This document shows, piece by piece, positions 1-13,270 of a stretch of DNA of 64,000 nucleotides. Every line of letters begins with the position of its first letter. Position 1 is the stretch's first letter. The DNA comes from Haliclystus octoradiatus (Eukaryota > Cnidaria > Staurozoa > Stauromedusae > Haliclystidae). The DNA is taken from positions 16,798,538 through 16,862,537 of the forward strand of contig OU744446.1 in the NCBI GenBank assembly GCA_916610825.1. The letters are read 5' to 3'. The translations under genes and the position numbers were made by a program. Under the pieces are notes generated by a model. It was not told where the DNA came from, ran no database searches, and was given only the letters and a program-made list of their open reading frames with translations.

Positions 1-33
1 CATTATTTCATTAGCTTGCTGCATAATACTCAC

Positions 34-3000
34 TACATCCATAGACTTCAAAACGCAAACATAAATCATTTCCATGCCATTTGATCGGAATGAGTTTTAA
101 AGCCTTTGCAATGTGTGGAATAGTGAGCATGTTGGTGGATATTGTCGAACGATCAGAATTACCATTGAAAACCTGATGAGGAAAATAATGGTTAATAATC
201 TAAACATCTATTTCATATTTCTTCCTGATTGATACCATGGAAAGGATTGTCCATTTTGTAGGAAAAGAAGACGCTTTGTAACGTAGACAAATTTATGTTG
301 TAATAATTGCTACATATAATGTTATCAGTTAAAATGTAACACTATAGTTGCAATGATATTAACACTATGAAAATGAAACAATGTGCTGCATCATGATTAT
401 CATCATATATTCAAAGTATTCAAATTATAGAAGTATTTCCGAAGGACAGACTTTGGTCTCATCTGTCCCACATTAAAGGGATTTTCCTGCAAAAAATAAC
501 AAAGTTTAAGACCGAACAAAGCATGTTTAATTTGAAGGATTTCCATATTTATATAATCATCGTTGATTCTATAGCAAGGTGGTAAGTACTGCAATTCATT
601 TTATTCCTGAAATACATTTTGGTTGAAATTACAATGCTCACCATTAATGTACCACCACTTTTATACGTTTCGAATGTTACACCATCTGCACTCAATTCAA
701 GGCTGTATTCTGTCATCCAATTATCCCAAAACGGATAACCTTGTGTTGCAATAAGCCAAATGTATGTAGGAAGCTCAAAGTCAATCTAAGCATAATTATA
801 GCAATTAAAAAATGAAACAGTATACATCAATTAATTGTAAATTTGTACATCAATAAGTTTTCTTATATTGATGAACACTGGATAGGTAAAGCATCATATC
901 ATTTGCTTTGCCTTAGATTTTGGATGTGAATAGAGATACATATGATGTAGAAATGAACAATGATTGCATCGCCAAGTTATATGCTTTCTCAATGGGCAAT
1001 TTATGATATTCTGCATCCTTACTTCAAAACCATGCTGGTTCGAGTTCAATCAACAACAACTTCTCTGTTTATATACTTAGGCTGGGGTTATATGGACGAA
1101 CCGAACTCAATTCGAATTAGGTGCGACACCGAATTGTATTAAATTCGCATTTGGGGCTATTCAGACGAACCAATTGTCGAAGATCTTTCAAAACTGGCCA
1201 AAATGTCACGTGAGAGGACGTAGTTATCTTGGAATTATACTGCATGGTTTGAAACAAGTGTGTTTTGTTTGCATTATTATTCCCTGTCAGCGATTTTTCC
1301 GTTCTATTTTGCCTATCAATAGTTTGAAATTTGTATGAAGTAGTAAACTAAAAGGTTAGCAAGCATTTTTACGGGAAACAATCTTTGTTCTAACAAGGTG
1401 TAGTACTAAGAGAACACTAAATTCGAACTTCCATTAGACTAACGTATTATGATAAAAGCGACCCCAATGCTAGTGCTGTTGCATTGTGATTGACTAAAAT
1501 AAAACGTTTTTAAATGTTTTAAATCATGATTTTGGAAAACATCAGCTTTCCTGTCAGCCATCTTTCAATCATATAAACAAGTCACCATAACAGCTTCCCA
1601 AAAGCAATGTTCTTTCCATCGCATTGGCATGGAAACATCTTTTAAATAATTTATGACTGCACATCCCTTGGTTTATTGCCATGTAAAGTAGATATAGGAG
1701 CTCAGTCAAGTCACCGTAATTCAAATGTATTTAGTTCGGTGCGATGATAGCTCGCTCGTATAACGCTTCGATGAATTAAATTCATGAAGAAGAGCTTCGC
1801 ACGTCAAGGCTTGACGTGCGGAGCTTGCTCGACTCACCAAATGATTTTTGAGGAATTTGATGGACCGAATGGTGCTATGCGAAGCGGTCTATCAACTATC
1901 ATCTATCAATCAACTATCATGAGATTTAATTCGAATGAATGAATCAATTGAGTTCGGTGCGTCCATATAACCCCGGCCTTACTCTAATGAAAGAATTCTG
2001 ATTCTGCTTTGTATTTTCAGCACACCAGGCCATTGGTTGCTGTAGTCTTGCGAATTTTGCTGAATGTTTTGCGTCATAGGAGGAGGTTGCTGATAGTTGA
2101 TAATCTTTGATCAATCCATTTTCCATCCCAAGAGATTGTAATGAAGTACATGCCGCTGAAGAATAAATAATACAATCAGATATATTATAGAGTTTACATC
2201 TTCCTCATTTAGAATGAAACGAAGAACTGAATCCTCACGGAAAGAATTAATTTTGTTGGTATATTTTCCATCGTGAAATGCGATCATTAGATTCTAAATG
2301 TTTGAATCGCGAATTGAAGGTTAAGGCTTTTCTAGCATGTGAACCTACGAACAATATATTTTTTGAAACAGCATTCATCATGATTTCACGTGCTCGTTTG
2401 TAGCATGTGTGTTATCTGATTTATATGTTAAGCAGCATGCAATTTTGCTGCATTTAATAGACCGATAATCCAGGTTTCAAATATGAGAGAAACATGTATT
2501 GCTTGCACGCAAATTGAAAGTCTCGTATATTCGAAGTTTACAGCAATGTCGTGTCTCAATGGTATCGATTAACTATAAAGATGCAATTATATATCCACGC
2601 CAATTTTTCAATTCAAAATCATTTCATTTTAATTCAACACATTTCATGTCATAATTAATATTTTTACTCATTTTGATTCTGAATACATCTTTTATTTGCC
2701 AGTCGAATTGAAAAAATTAAACTATGATATAGAATTGAAAAATGATTAAATTATAAATAAATTACCGGATAAATTATGGATGGAAATCTGAAAAGCAAAA
2801 AAAAATCAGCTTCTCCCTAGTCAAGCAATTTACTTGAACAAAATAGATCTTTTAAATGCTGAGCTGGCTTCCGTAAATATGTAGACATGGTAAAACATTT
2901 AATAAAAGTCAGAGAATCAGACAATCATGTTTGCTACTCGAACTTTCACGCCGAGGCGATCATCAGGCAATTTATTCAAGATAGATTGAATTGAATAGAT

Positions 3001-6000
3001 TGTCTGATGATGACCTCGGCGTGAAATTTCAAGTAGCAAACATGACTGTCTGATTCTCTGACTTTTATTATTTATGCTCTGCTATATTTTGCATGAGCCC
3101 TATGTTCAATCAGTAAGACAACGTTTTACAAATAGTAAAACATTTATAATTATAATATTCTGGTAATTCATTTGAGACATTTGCATAGTTAATGTAAGTT
3201 GTGAGGGACACTGCATAAGATGCTTTTCCTTGTTGGCGTTCATCTGTTTTTCATACATAAATTCCCCGATATGCCCTCGAACGAATTCGCCCATCGAGGT
3301 GACTTTATTTTTATACGATTTATAGGATTAAAAATGTAGCATTATTATGTTTGTATAAACCTTACCTGCTTTTGTCGTTGGTTTTATAGCTGTTGTTGTC
3401 GGTGGTGCTATAGTCGTTGTACCTACTGTTGTCGGGGGGAGTGTGATTGGAATGACTATATGAAGTAAGAATTCATAATTAGTGACATAATCAAAGTGCA
3501 ATTACAAAAGCAAATTCCAGAACAAACTTTAATCGAATGAATATGTAATAATACTAGGAGCTTCAGGGGTACATATTTACATCAGAAACGGTAATTTGTT
3601 CTAATCAGTGTTCAGTGTATTCTATGCACCGTCTCTAATGCACAGGATAACAACAAAACATAGATAAAAATCTTTCTTCTACCTAATTGAAACATAACCT
3701 GAAATTCTAGATTAATAAATAAAAACAATAGGGTTCATAGCACGATTAAATGATTAGTAAACATTTCTAGAAACAAGAATAAAATAATTAGATCAAGGAA
3801 AAATATACTTAACAGCTGTATGTTAGGGTTTTCCGTGTATTATGATATATAACTGAACGAATAGATCCTCAAAGAAACGTCATAAGATCAAAACGCACAT
3901 CCCTAACAACATGTAAATTATAAGTACTTGTCTACCCTAACTGGGATAACCTCTAGATATTATATGAAAATGGCTATCGAATCAAAACCTTGAATCAAAG
4001 CAAGATATATTTTCATGAGGAGCTTTGTATTTCAAACCTTTTGTTGCTCCGCATGCACCATCTTTCACTGTGATGTCATCAATTCCAATATCACCTCTAT
4101 AATCGTAACCACGGATTGCTTGGAAGATCAACTATAGGTAACAAAATATCATAACATTGTCATACACAATTATTATTATGAGTCGATATATAGACCAACT
4201 GATGACAATCGATCACTTTGAAGGTATTACAGTACTGAAGATCCCAACTATTGAGCAAAATGCCCAATTTTGTCTAGCAAAGTTGACAAAAAACCTCTGT
4301 CAGAAGAAATTCCGAGGGAATACCTCTTACGCATAAAACATCATAATCGAGTAAATGTCCCAAAGATTTCAATAAATGCCATATATGCTAGGTTATAAAA
4401 TTTTATACAATTTATTGAGTAGCTTTTTGAATATTTCAGAATCTTACAGAATGTAAGAGAATGTTGACTTGCTTTGTCAATAGCGTTAAAAAAAATCGAC
4501 TAGTCTGTTCATATGATTCAAGAAAAATATTTTGCAGGCCTTGATACACACTAAACCTATAGGTTTATCCTAAAGTTAGAGTTTCATTTAATTTTCCATG
4601 TTTAATTTTTCATTATATTCATAAACAGTCCGTTTATAATGAAGGTTTTAAAAAAATAAAGTTTACGCTTATCGCATTAGTAATAAACAATTTCAAAGTG
4701 AATGATGACATCGAAATTTCATAGAGTCTTCTTTATTAGAGCAGTTTTTTCTTCTTAGATTTTTCGGTTTGTATACGTACTATACTGGTTTGTTATCCCA
4801 ACATGTTATCGGTAAATGGAGTCCCATCAAGAAAGTCGTTTCCATTTACTTACCCTTTGATCAAATTTAGCGTCAATGGTAACTTCGTAAAACTTCCATC
4901 CTGTACCTTGATCACCGGATAAAGATTTCAATGTTGTGTTTGCAGAAATTTCAAAATTCTCTAAGATAATATTTAAAGTTCCCATCGCCACGCCATACAT
5001 GCTATACCAGAATCCAAAGCAGCGAGATCCTGTACTTGCTGGTATTGTATTACTATAAAGATGACGTGGTCTGTCTGTTCGTGCAGGAGAAGAAGCCTCA
5101 TAATAGACATAAAACTCTGAAATTAAAGAAAGCAAATTGCTATTCGTAATTTTTAAGGAGCACTGTAACACGTGTATGCTATGTTTTAATCAGCATGTTG
5201 CAATCGATTTTTTCGTGTAGCTGCCTATAGAATAAGGTAAACATAAAAGCTTTTTATACGGTGAGGGTACGAGATATCAGACAAATTTAAAGTAGAGAAC
5301 ACTGGAATAGGACTCTACAATCAATTGATGAGAATAAGAATAGATTAATATCTAGATTTATTCTCAAGATTCCATAACCAACACTAAAGCCTTTCAGAAA
5401 TGTGACAAAAGATCAGCAAATATAATGATCCTTACCTGAGCCTGTTGTATGATCCCCTGTTGGCCCTGTACCGCCACTTCTAGTTGGGCCAAAACGTCTG
5501 TACCAACCACTTTTATCCTTAACTTCCAGATTCCACTCACAAAGATCAACGTCAAAAGAACAACTGAACCTTTCTGAAGTCGATATTGATATTGATAGGA
5601 ATAACTAACAGTTCGTGAAAATTTTGTTCATCGATTAATTATATCGCTGACTATTATACATAGCATTAATAACTCACCTGTTCCGCAGCCTTGCAGGATA
5701 CATGTTTTGGAATCTTGATTGTTACCAGGACAATTTGAGCCACCATTGGCTGGAGATGGATCATCACATACTCGCAATCTCGTTGTTGTTCCTTCTCCGC
5801 ATGACGAAGAACAGGTTGACCATGGTGCCCATCTTCCCCAGTGACCATTGACAGGGGCTATATAAAACAATTATTTGAATTGTGCTTTAGATTTCAATGG
5901 TTCCTATACGATTCGATATAATAGTAGAGAGTAACATGACATTCGGAAATCTGCATAATGGGAAAATATGATGATTACTTTATCTTAGTCCTTGATCAAA

Positions 6001-9000
6001 TGGACTAAATAAAACTAAAGAATTAAAAAATCATTGAATAGAAGGCTAGAAGCACATTTTGATATGCAGTCATGTAATCTAGGAAAAGGCTCTTTCATCC
6101 TTTGGGATTACCAAGCAAAAAGTTAAACCATATAGTACGAATATATTATTTGATTCCTGCCAGAGATCAACATACTTTTACCTCGAATTTGATAAAATTA
6201 TTTTTTCGTTAAAATGACTATACATGCTTGAGTACTAGTGTTCATATCTTGTCTATAATCATAAATTTTTGGAAGATCAGCTAATTACTCAATACCAGCA
6301 GTTAACGAGTTATATTGAAGATGTTTCAGGAAATAAAGATGATCTCACCAAAGCATTCTGCATTTGTGCAAGTGGCTTCTTGTGTTAATATCCCAAATGC
6401 GTTAGCATTCTTACAGTTTAAAGATCCCAATTGGTCAGTGCAAAACGCTTGTCTTGTCTTTTTACACTGACTATTACATAGAGAGTAAGATGACCACGCA
6501 CTCCAACCAGTTGATATCGTGGTTGCATCTATAATAATAGATTAAATTAGCATAGATATACATTTCAACATTGTCATATTCATCAATAATTTTGACAGAG
6601 ATATCGAATGACCCCTGATTCAAACAGCATAACAATCACTACAATATTAGCAGTCAGTTTCACCAAAAATGGAATGTGCGAAAAGGTTAACAATCTATAT
6701 AATGTGCTATATAATAATATAATATTAGCAATGCTATTCGATACAAAAGTGAAACATTATAAAGGTTATTGGTCTTGTGAACAATAGAACTTACAATAAT
6801 CCACTCGAAATGCAAACACTTTATTCTGAAATCTACTTTTGGTTTCATAGTAATCATCACATGCAGCTTCAATCATCACATTCTCCAAACTTTCCTAATC
6901 ATTTCCCGTCGTTTATGGGTCTTTCTGCATATTATGTGGACTGTAAGAAAGCAGGACTTATTGTAGTAGGCGCCTTATAGTTGGAGAGAAAGTAGAATTA
7001 TTTGGTTGCAACTGCTATTGTTACATTGCTAAATGCTATTCATTTTGATGTAAATATAAGATACTGTCAGTCTTGTGATGAAAATGGTTAAACATCATGT
7101 AGAAATGAAACCACTTTATCAAAAATAAATTCGAAGGTTATAATAATATTTGAGATAAGTATAAGCGATATAAGCAGTCAAATTTATATTTAATATTGCT
7201 GTTTAAATTTATCGTATTTATTGTATTCAATTATGGTATTATTCGAAAAGTCACTCTGTGTGACTGTACTGAATAAAGCTCGACAAGGTTGACTACATCT
7301 ATACGAATAACGTTTTTTTCCGAAACTCGAGTAATCTATATATCATTTCATATCCCCGACGTAAAGTTTAGATCACCTTTTTAAAGATCTTGACGGCAAT
7401 GCATGACGAAAAGATTGACATGATATACGAGGAAGAAGAAAACAAAAAATTAATTATACATGCACAGAAGAATAACATTCAGTGCTTTTGCTATATTTGG
7501 GATACAGCCTTTCCTTAATACCAATTAGTATAAAGCTCAATTGCACATTTGCGGAAGTTGTAAACCTTACAGTAGTAAGAATTTTTTTGAATGTCAATGA
7601 TTTATGAGTGTTGATATTTCTTGATAAAAAAAACTGTCTACTTCAGTTATTGTAATGGATGTTAATGGTCGATTTGTTTCCTACACAGTCAATGCAAACC
7701 ACTTGTCTACCTTGGCACTTATATAGTGAATTGATTTCAGTTGCATCTAGTACGCTCATTGCATTCCTTTGCCCCAAATCAACATCTTGATTAATTGCCA
7801 GAATCGTTGGTTTGCCATTTTTAGAAAAAGTATATTTCCCATAATGCATTATACTGCCGTAATCATAAGCAACATGATTCTCTACAGCTTCGTAGGTCGA
7901 TTTGTCAAAATTATCCTCCATTCCTAAGATGAACATAAATAGAACTTTACTGTATACACATGTTAGTCACTCCAGGTTATAACAATACCGATTTCTGACC
8001 ACGCATTTTTGAATAAATAATGATGAATGCAAATCATACACAATGTAGTACTATACAAGAGGGATCAACACGGTTATAGTACATTCAAAATCAAAATTCT
8101 CAACTCATCTTCATGTCAGCACTGTAGCAAGGGATGTTATGCGTGAATTACCTGGCTGAATATTTTCCCAAAATATTTGAACATACTGATTTCTATCAGG
8201 TCGTGATTGTTCGTGAAGAAAACCCAATGCATGCAGCAATTCATGTATGATTGTTCCCTCCTCGTCGCATCCACTGCCTACGGATAACTTTTGGAGACCA
8301 GCTTTAAAGAAGTAGCGACCAACTAGGGACCAACATCTACAATGAGAAATTACGGGTGATATCATCACAATGCTATAACATAAATTGCTTTTCAAATAGA
8401 TTGAAGAGTTGAATAGCTACCGTATTTTTGATTAAATATATATTTCTAACCTACCCTGTTTCTTTGACAATCAAGATGTAATCTCTTTGGTTTGTATAGG
8501 GTACGAATCTGATACAAGTATGTGATTCAATCTCTGCAAATGCGTCTTTGATCACTTGTTCATTGGGTGCTGTCGAAAATAATAAATATCAATATTTAAT
8601 TTTATCATTTGTTTACATGTATAATATTTGTTCACATGTTATAATATATATTAAGCACATGTTTGTGTTCTTTAACACAAGTAAAAGAGCAGTATAGCTG
8701 CTTCATTGTATTCTAGCTCTTGTCTGTAAGCAAATTATTACCATTGTGTATCAGTTGCAAAATTTCTGGACACATTTTCATTAATTTTCTATTCAGCGAA
8801 AATTTGATATCAAAACGAAAGTAGGGAGAGTTATGCGAATGCTTCATTAGCATTACTAGATGTATCTAACTATTGCAATTATTACAGTTTTTCTTGACTA
8901 TATAGATTTTCAAATATTTGGAAAAAGTTTGAAGTATTTCAAGTCTTTTTAATCATACATTAGCATAAGTATCAAAACATCAACAAGAATTTTATACAGA

Positions 9001-10244
9001 GTGTTTGTGTGTGAGCCTTATTTTATTTGCGTTTGTAACCAAAATGAGCAAAATGCTCGTTTAACATTGATACGAAGTGAATCATGAGGGAGCGGAGTCT
9101 CGCTCGTGTTGAACACTCAAAAAGTAAATTCCCAAGCGCTCATGAATTATTCAGTTTGTTATATAAAAAATTACCTTGAGAGCATGTTGATCTGCGACAA
9201 AAAGATTTACTAAGAATTTAAAACGGAATTAAGATGACTTCTGTCGCATTCGAAAGAGGACAACGGTAAGTCAGTATATTAATTAATATAAATAATATAT
9301 TAATTACCCTGAAATAATTTATAGCAAAATTTTGATATCTAATCTCAAGACATCGAGCCCGAGTTGGCTACCGTCGAATAGTCACCGAGGTCCAGCTAGG
9401 GTCACTGCAAAGTTCATCATCATCTGAATTGTCAATTTCTTTTCAAAATTCCTCATTACTATTAAATAACTAGACATGGTGCTCCTTTTCGTATCGAAAG
9501 CGGGAGTTTCTTTGGTAATGCAAATGCAAGATCCTCTGTGATTGGTTAGAAAGTGCTATTTTTACGTGTGAACATATCATATTTATGGAATACGGCTTTA
9601 CGAGTGACGGAAAACCCACTTAAACACTGATGGTAATATACTAAATAGCTGAAATTTACCTGACGATAAATCAATCTTGTATGGTACAACTCTTCCTGGC
9701 CACAATAAGGCATGGTTGGTCATCGCATTTCTTCGCTGACGTGTGTGCTCAGTGGTATTCATGATAACCATGTCTCCTTCCAGTAAGTTTACATCATGTT
9801 CTATAGGATAAACAGTTTCAAAACCTTAATTTTAACTTGTGATCTATATTTCCTCGGTATCGAAAGGCTCAGCTATCCATTCATGTGCAGGCAATTGTAG
9901 ATGTAGGGAAATTTATAAATGCGTAGAATCAATCCTCTATTATATAAAGTCTTATGTCAAGAACACCTTGATGTTAAAACAGTGTAAACATCTGTAAAGT
10001 TAACATGTGATTTATGTTTTGTTTATCATGAAAAGCCTCGTCCGTAACGTATCCTACCTCTGTTGATCGTTATTATTTTCTCCATAGTGCTCACATTTGA
10101 TTGATCTTCTTCTCTTGCATTCTCTTTCTGTCGTGAAGAGCTCATTGTCTCTGCTGTAATAGTTGATTGGAAAATATTACCATTTTCAGAGAATGCTAAA
10201 ACCGTTATCAGCAAGGCAATGAAAATAATAAATGTTGAATACAT
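34..10244 (-). CDS. Secreted multidomain astacin metalloprotease (astacin-TSP1-TSP1-MAM-F5/8C), partial at its 3' end
   Basis: Fourteen exons join in frame for 747 codons: 10244-10058, 9800-9660, 8569-8455, 8336-8152, 7923-7711, 6528-6349, 5857-5678, 5573-5436, 5116-4854, 4131-4038, 3455-3366, 2155-1983, 785-642 and 172-34. All introns are GT-AG. The start gives a signal peptide (MYSTFIIFIALLITVLAFS). The propeptide carries LLEGD (the aspartate-switch position, D72) and a furin-like RQRR, so the mature enzyme starts near N87. The zinc site HELLHALGFLHE has H179, E180, H183 and H189; the Met-turn is SIMHY (M235, Y237). A divergent TSP1 (about 289-340), a canonical TSP1 (345-400, WGRWAPWSTC), a MAM domain (about 402-560), a Thr/Pro linker (566-595) and an F5/8C domain (597-747, ending in YGC) follow. 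Exon 14 ends at a GTGAGT donor, so the protein continues beyond the window. Astacins are zinc endopeptidases; an extracellular matrix or developmental role is inference. Confidence 0.93.
1080..1978. mobile_element. PIF/Harbinger-like MITE, 899 bp, TAA/TTA target duplication, inserted in a splice donor
   Basis: The ends are inverted repeats of about 34 bp beginning GGCTGGGGTTATATGGACG on the left and GGCCGGGGTTATATGGACG on the complementary right end. Both are flanked by TTA (1077-1079 and 1979-1981). No transposase is encoded. A perfect 11-bp palindrome arm pair (CGCACGTCAAG, then its complement) lies at 1798-1820. The right end abuts the donor of astacin exon 12, so the element sits in the exon 12-13 intron from position +5. 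The superfamily is inferred from the 3-bp TWA duplication and the GG terminus. A related 140-bp segment lies inverted at 51.8-51.95 kb. Confidence 0.75.
2900..3070. repeat. Foldback (inverted repeat) element with 74-bp arms
   Basis: Positions 2900-2973 and 2997-3070 are near-perfect reverse complements around a loop of about 23 bp. Shared core words are GTCAGAGAATCAGACA and TTTCACGCCGAGG. A diverged single arm of the same family lies at 12,342-12,416. It lies in the intron after astacin exon 11 and has no coding capacity. Confidence 0.85.
8570..9659. other. Astacin intron 2, no supported feature
   Basis: This is an AT-rich intron of about 1.1 kb between the pro-domain/start-of-catalytic exon and the third exon. 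No repeat with clear ends and no coding segment that keeps the frame was found. A 17-bp exon-like island at 9,175-9,191 was considered and rejected. Confidence 0.6.
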
Positions 10245-11136
10245 AATTTGAGAATATTTTGATGTTCCTGTACTAAGGTTTCTCGAAAAGCTATGGATAC
10301 GTTTCGTACTTGATCAGCAAGGCCTAACAGGGAATATCTGCTAGTTTTTTCTGATTCATAATATCTTTATAATATGAAGATTAATTTAAGTACGTGAAAG
10401 CTACACTGGTCTATTAAAGCTACTCAGATTATTGTTTACTAGTCTATATATAGTATATATGAAGTAGCCAAGGATAACCTTAAATTCAAATATTTATCAA
10501 TTTATATTTACGATAGAAATATTGACAGCAGCTGCCTGTGAAAGTATTAATTTGACTCAGCATATATGACAATTTACTTTATAAATGTGTATAGTCAGAG
10601 GGATATTTCATGGGTAAATGATTCTAGAATAATCTTCCTTGTTTTTCCATATTTTATATCAATCAACGAATCAATTAAACGAGCCATGATAGGAATGCTA
10701 ATATGTTGGGTAGGATATTCTTGTAACATTATTTCCTTATACTTGTAAAATCTGTGGAAACTTCCCAAAACAAAACATTTCCTTCAATCCCTTTCTTTAC
10801 ATTTTTATTACCTGAAAAGATTATCTAAATCACAAGAACATACTCAGCTGTTATATGCTGATTGTTTAAAATGACGACAATGACCGTCAGACTGACGTAC
10901 TTGTGAAAGTCGTTTTATAGTCCTGGGAAATGGACATAGTTGTATAAATAGATATATCGAAATGCAAATAAACATTTGTGTTAGAACTTGCATTGAGTGG
11001 TATAATAAACGTTCTAGCTACTATGAAGTATTCGTGTATATAATGACTTTATTAAATTTGGATAACAGGCCGCAGTATATGAAGCAGTGCAAGGAATACT
11101 TTCCTTTCAAATCCAACCAAGAATGAAGACTATATT

Positions 11137-11660
11137 GAATGAATGAATGAATGAATGAATGATTCGTTTATTTCTGCATTACAGCATATAAATGTGAATT
11201 ACATACAGAATAACTTAACATAAATTAACAAATGATTAAATAGTTTTACAAAATTAAGAATTTAGATAGATTTTCATTGGAGATATATATTTTAAATATA
11301 TAAACATTGGGTGCCTGATGTGCTTCCAGGCTTAACGAGGTAATATAAATTTATGCATCTTACTAAAAAGGTTTGACGATGGCTATTTGAATTCGCCATT
11401 CGCCAATAGTTTGCTTTTAATTGAACAGTCTCTGCTATAAAATACACGATTAATCATTCTGCTACGAATAGCTGCTTTTTTACAATTGTTGTTATATGTG
11501 TATAAAAATTTAACATTGATGTCACTAAAACATGTATTATTATCAATCATTGGGATTTGCAATCGTTTCTTCTGTATTTCAATCCTTGATATACTAAGTA
11601 CTTAAAGTAATTGATATTGGAGGAGTTTAGTCTTGATTGTATACTTTTGACTGTATTGTA
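11137..11660 (-). mobile_element. LINE-like 3' end with (CATT)n tail, minus strand
   Basis: Read on the minus strand, an open frame from about 11,600 ends at the stop near 11,384. It is followed by an AT-rich 3' region and a tandem CATT tail (GAATGAAT on the plus strand, 11,137-11,161). A short tandem tail after a decayed reading frame is usual for CR1/L2-like LINEs. The roughly 75-residue C-terminal peptide is basic and Asn/Lys-rich and matches no domain that I recognise, so the family is not assigned. Confidence 0.45.
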
Positions 11661-11762
11661 CTTTGAAAATAATGATTGTTAGGTTGGCTAATGCCTATGA
11701 ATGGAAATATGTCTAAGCAGCTTGATATAATATTGGCAAGCTCAAGATTTATGGCAGGAGTG

Positions 11763-11816
11763 GTTTCTCAGACGACAGACAACCAGCCTTCAGATCTGAT
11801 TAAATCTGATCGACAG
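11763..11816 (+). repeat. Truncated tRNA-derived SINE fragment
   Basis: This short stretch aligns with the tRNA-like head of the SINEs at 22.8 and 24.0 kb: the AACCAGCCTTCAGATC part and the following GATTAAATCTGATCGAC correspond. Box B and the SINE body are missing. Confidence 0.6.
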
Positions 11817-11924
11817 TTTTATAAGCAAGCTATCATGCGAGGTTGCAATGTGAGGTTACTATGTGCAGGTACTTTTGTAATTCAAATGTTCAGAATTCCG
11901 GCTCAGCTTTCCGGCTAGTAGTAT

Positions 11925-12080
11925 CAGCAGCTTTTCTGAGGGGGTGAACCCTGGGGAACCCCCGGCTTCCAGGGGGATTAATTGAGTTTTGTAAAGAAAT
12001 ATATGCCCTACGGTGAAGGGGTTTTCTCTTCTTTTGCAAATTTTATTTATACCCCCGTTGAAAGCCACCGGGCAATGTAA
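11925..12080. repeat. GC-rich dispersed repeat, copy 1
   Basis: This GC-rich island in AT-rich DNA shares CCAGGGGGAT..AA..AGTTTTGT and a GAAAGCC tail with a second copy at 13,140-13,270. Runs of G/C (CCCCCGG, CCAGGGGG) can pair as short stems. No coding capacity was seen. Confidence 0.5.
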
Positions 12081-12341
12081 TGTAGGGTCTCACAGCAGGT
12101 TTTAATAAAAAATATTGCTGCCAGAATTGTTGTACATTGCACATTTATGTATGAGAAATTGTATTAGTATTTTTATTGTCATATTAATTGGCAATACGTT
12201 TTGTGCGAATATTTCCTAATTTCACTTTTCTCAATTTTTAATATTAGAAATTGAGATTATAATCAAAATAATGTTATTTAGTAATCAAATCCCATGTTAA
12301 CTCTATTATGCATATTTATGAATTTAATAATTGATAATCAG

Positions 12342-12531
12342 ATTAAATTGCCTGATGATCGCCTTGGCGTGAAACTAATAGTAGCAAATATGAATGTCTG
12401 ATTTTTTCGTTTATTAAACTCCTCACCCTTTGGTGGGGTTTTGGGATTGGTGCTTGGTTGGTGGGAGTTACTCATTCGTTCGTTAGGCAGCTAAGCTCGT
12501 GCTAACCTGTTTCCCCCACTCGAACCAAGCA
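12342..12531. repeat. Single arm of the 2.9-kb foldback family plus a stem-loop repeat
   Basis: 12,342-12,416 matches one arm of the foldback at 2,997-3,070 (CTGATGATC, CTTGGCGTGAAA, GTAGCAAA, TGTCTGATT in the same order). Directly after it, GGTGCTTGGTT near 12,450 and AACCAAGCACC near 12,521-12,531 are complementary and could form a stem around a loop of about 65 bp. Confidence 0.55.
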
Positions 12532-13139
12532 CCGTCACACTGATAATCAGTGGAAAAATTACAACTACCCTGTTGAAATAAAAGTTAATCTGTAGCTACT
12601 TAAAGTAAACTTGACAAACATGACCTATTGACTTATGGTGAGGGTGGGCTGGGAAGCATTAGCATCGCGACTATTACGTGAAAGTCGAGGCATAACTAAA
12701 AAATAATTTCAATTGATTATCGTTCGTTCGTGTCTTACTTACTAGCAGGCTAGCACATGCAAGAATGATTACGCCCTACTATGTCACAAGACTTACTCTA
12801 TGCCATGGACAAGAGATTGGCCATACAATGCCAGCTTTCGTACGAGGAAATTCCCGTGCATGCATTCCTTGCGATATCTAACGCCACGCCTCCAAGCAAT
12901 GCAACAGCAAACTAGAAAAACTGTGTGGGCCGTACTGCGAACCCCAAAAGGCCTGGTGTTTAACTTCTACTAAATGATATGTAGTAACATTTAATTATTA
13001 AACAGCTCTGAATTTATGGCATCGAGCACTATTGAAACAGAAAAGACAACACAAGTACCTTGATATTACTATTTATGAGTTTATTCATTTATTTGAGATA
13101 CATTCTTACCTTGAATTTGTTAATGAAAGCTAAATATGC

Positions 13140-13270
13140 CGGCCCCGGGGGAGGGGAATTGTAAAATCAATGTTGCCCCTCGCCCAGGGGGATAAAATTA
13201 GTTTTGTTAGACTAATTTATTAAATCCCCGGGGTTTCCGGGGGTCACTTCCCGTGAAAGCCGCTGATACA
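13140..13270. repeat. GC-rich dispersed repeat, copy 2
   Basis: This is the second copy of the GC-rich repeat at 11.9-12.1 kb, sharing CCAGGGGGAT, AGTTTTGT and a terminal GAAAGCC. It contains CCCCGGGG-type self-complementary words. Copies 1 and 2 differ by several indels, so both are old. Confidence 0.5.

Noticed and set aside
6687-6980. Possible extra astacin-gene exon between exons 5 and 6
   Set aside because: An acceptor-like AG and a donor exist, but the frame required by exon 5 meets a stop after a few codons, and exons 5 and 6 join in phase without it.
9175-9191. 17-bp microexon with AG before and GTAATT after, between astacin exons 2 and 3
   Set aside because: Including it shifts the frame; skipping it joins exons 2 and 3 perfectly in phase within the astacin domain.
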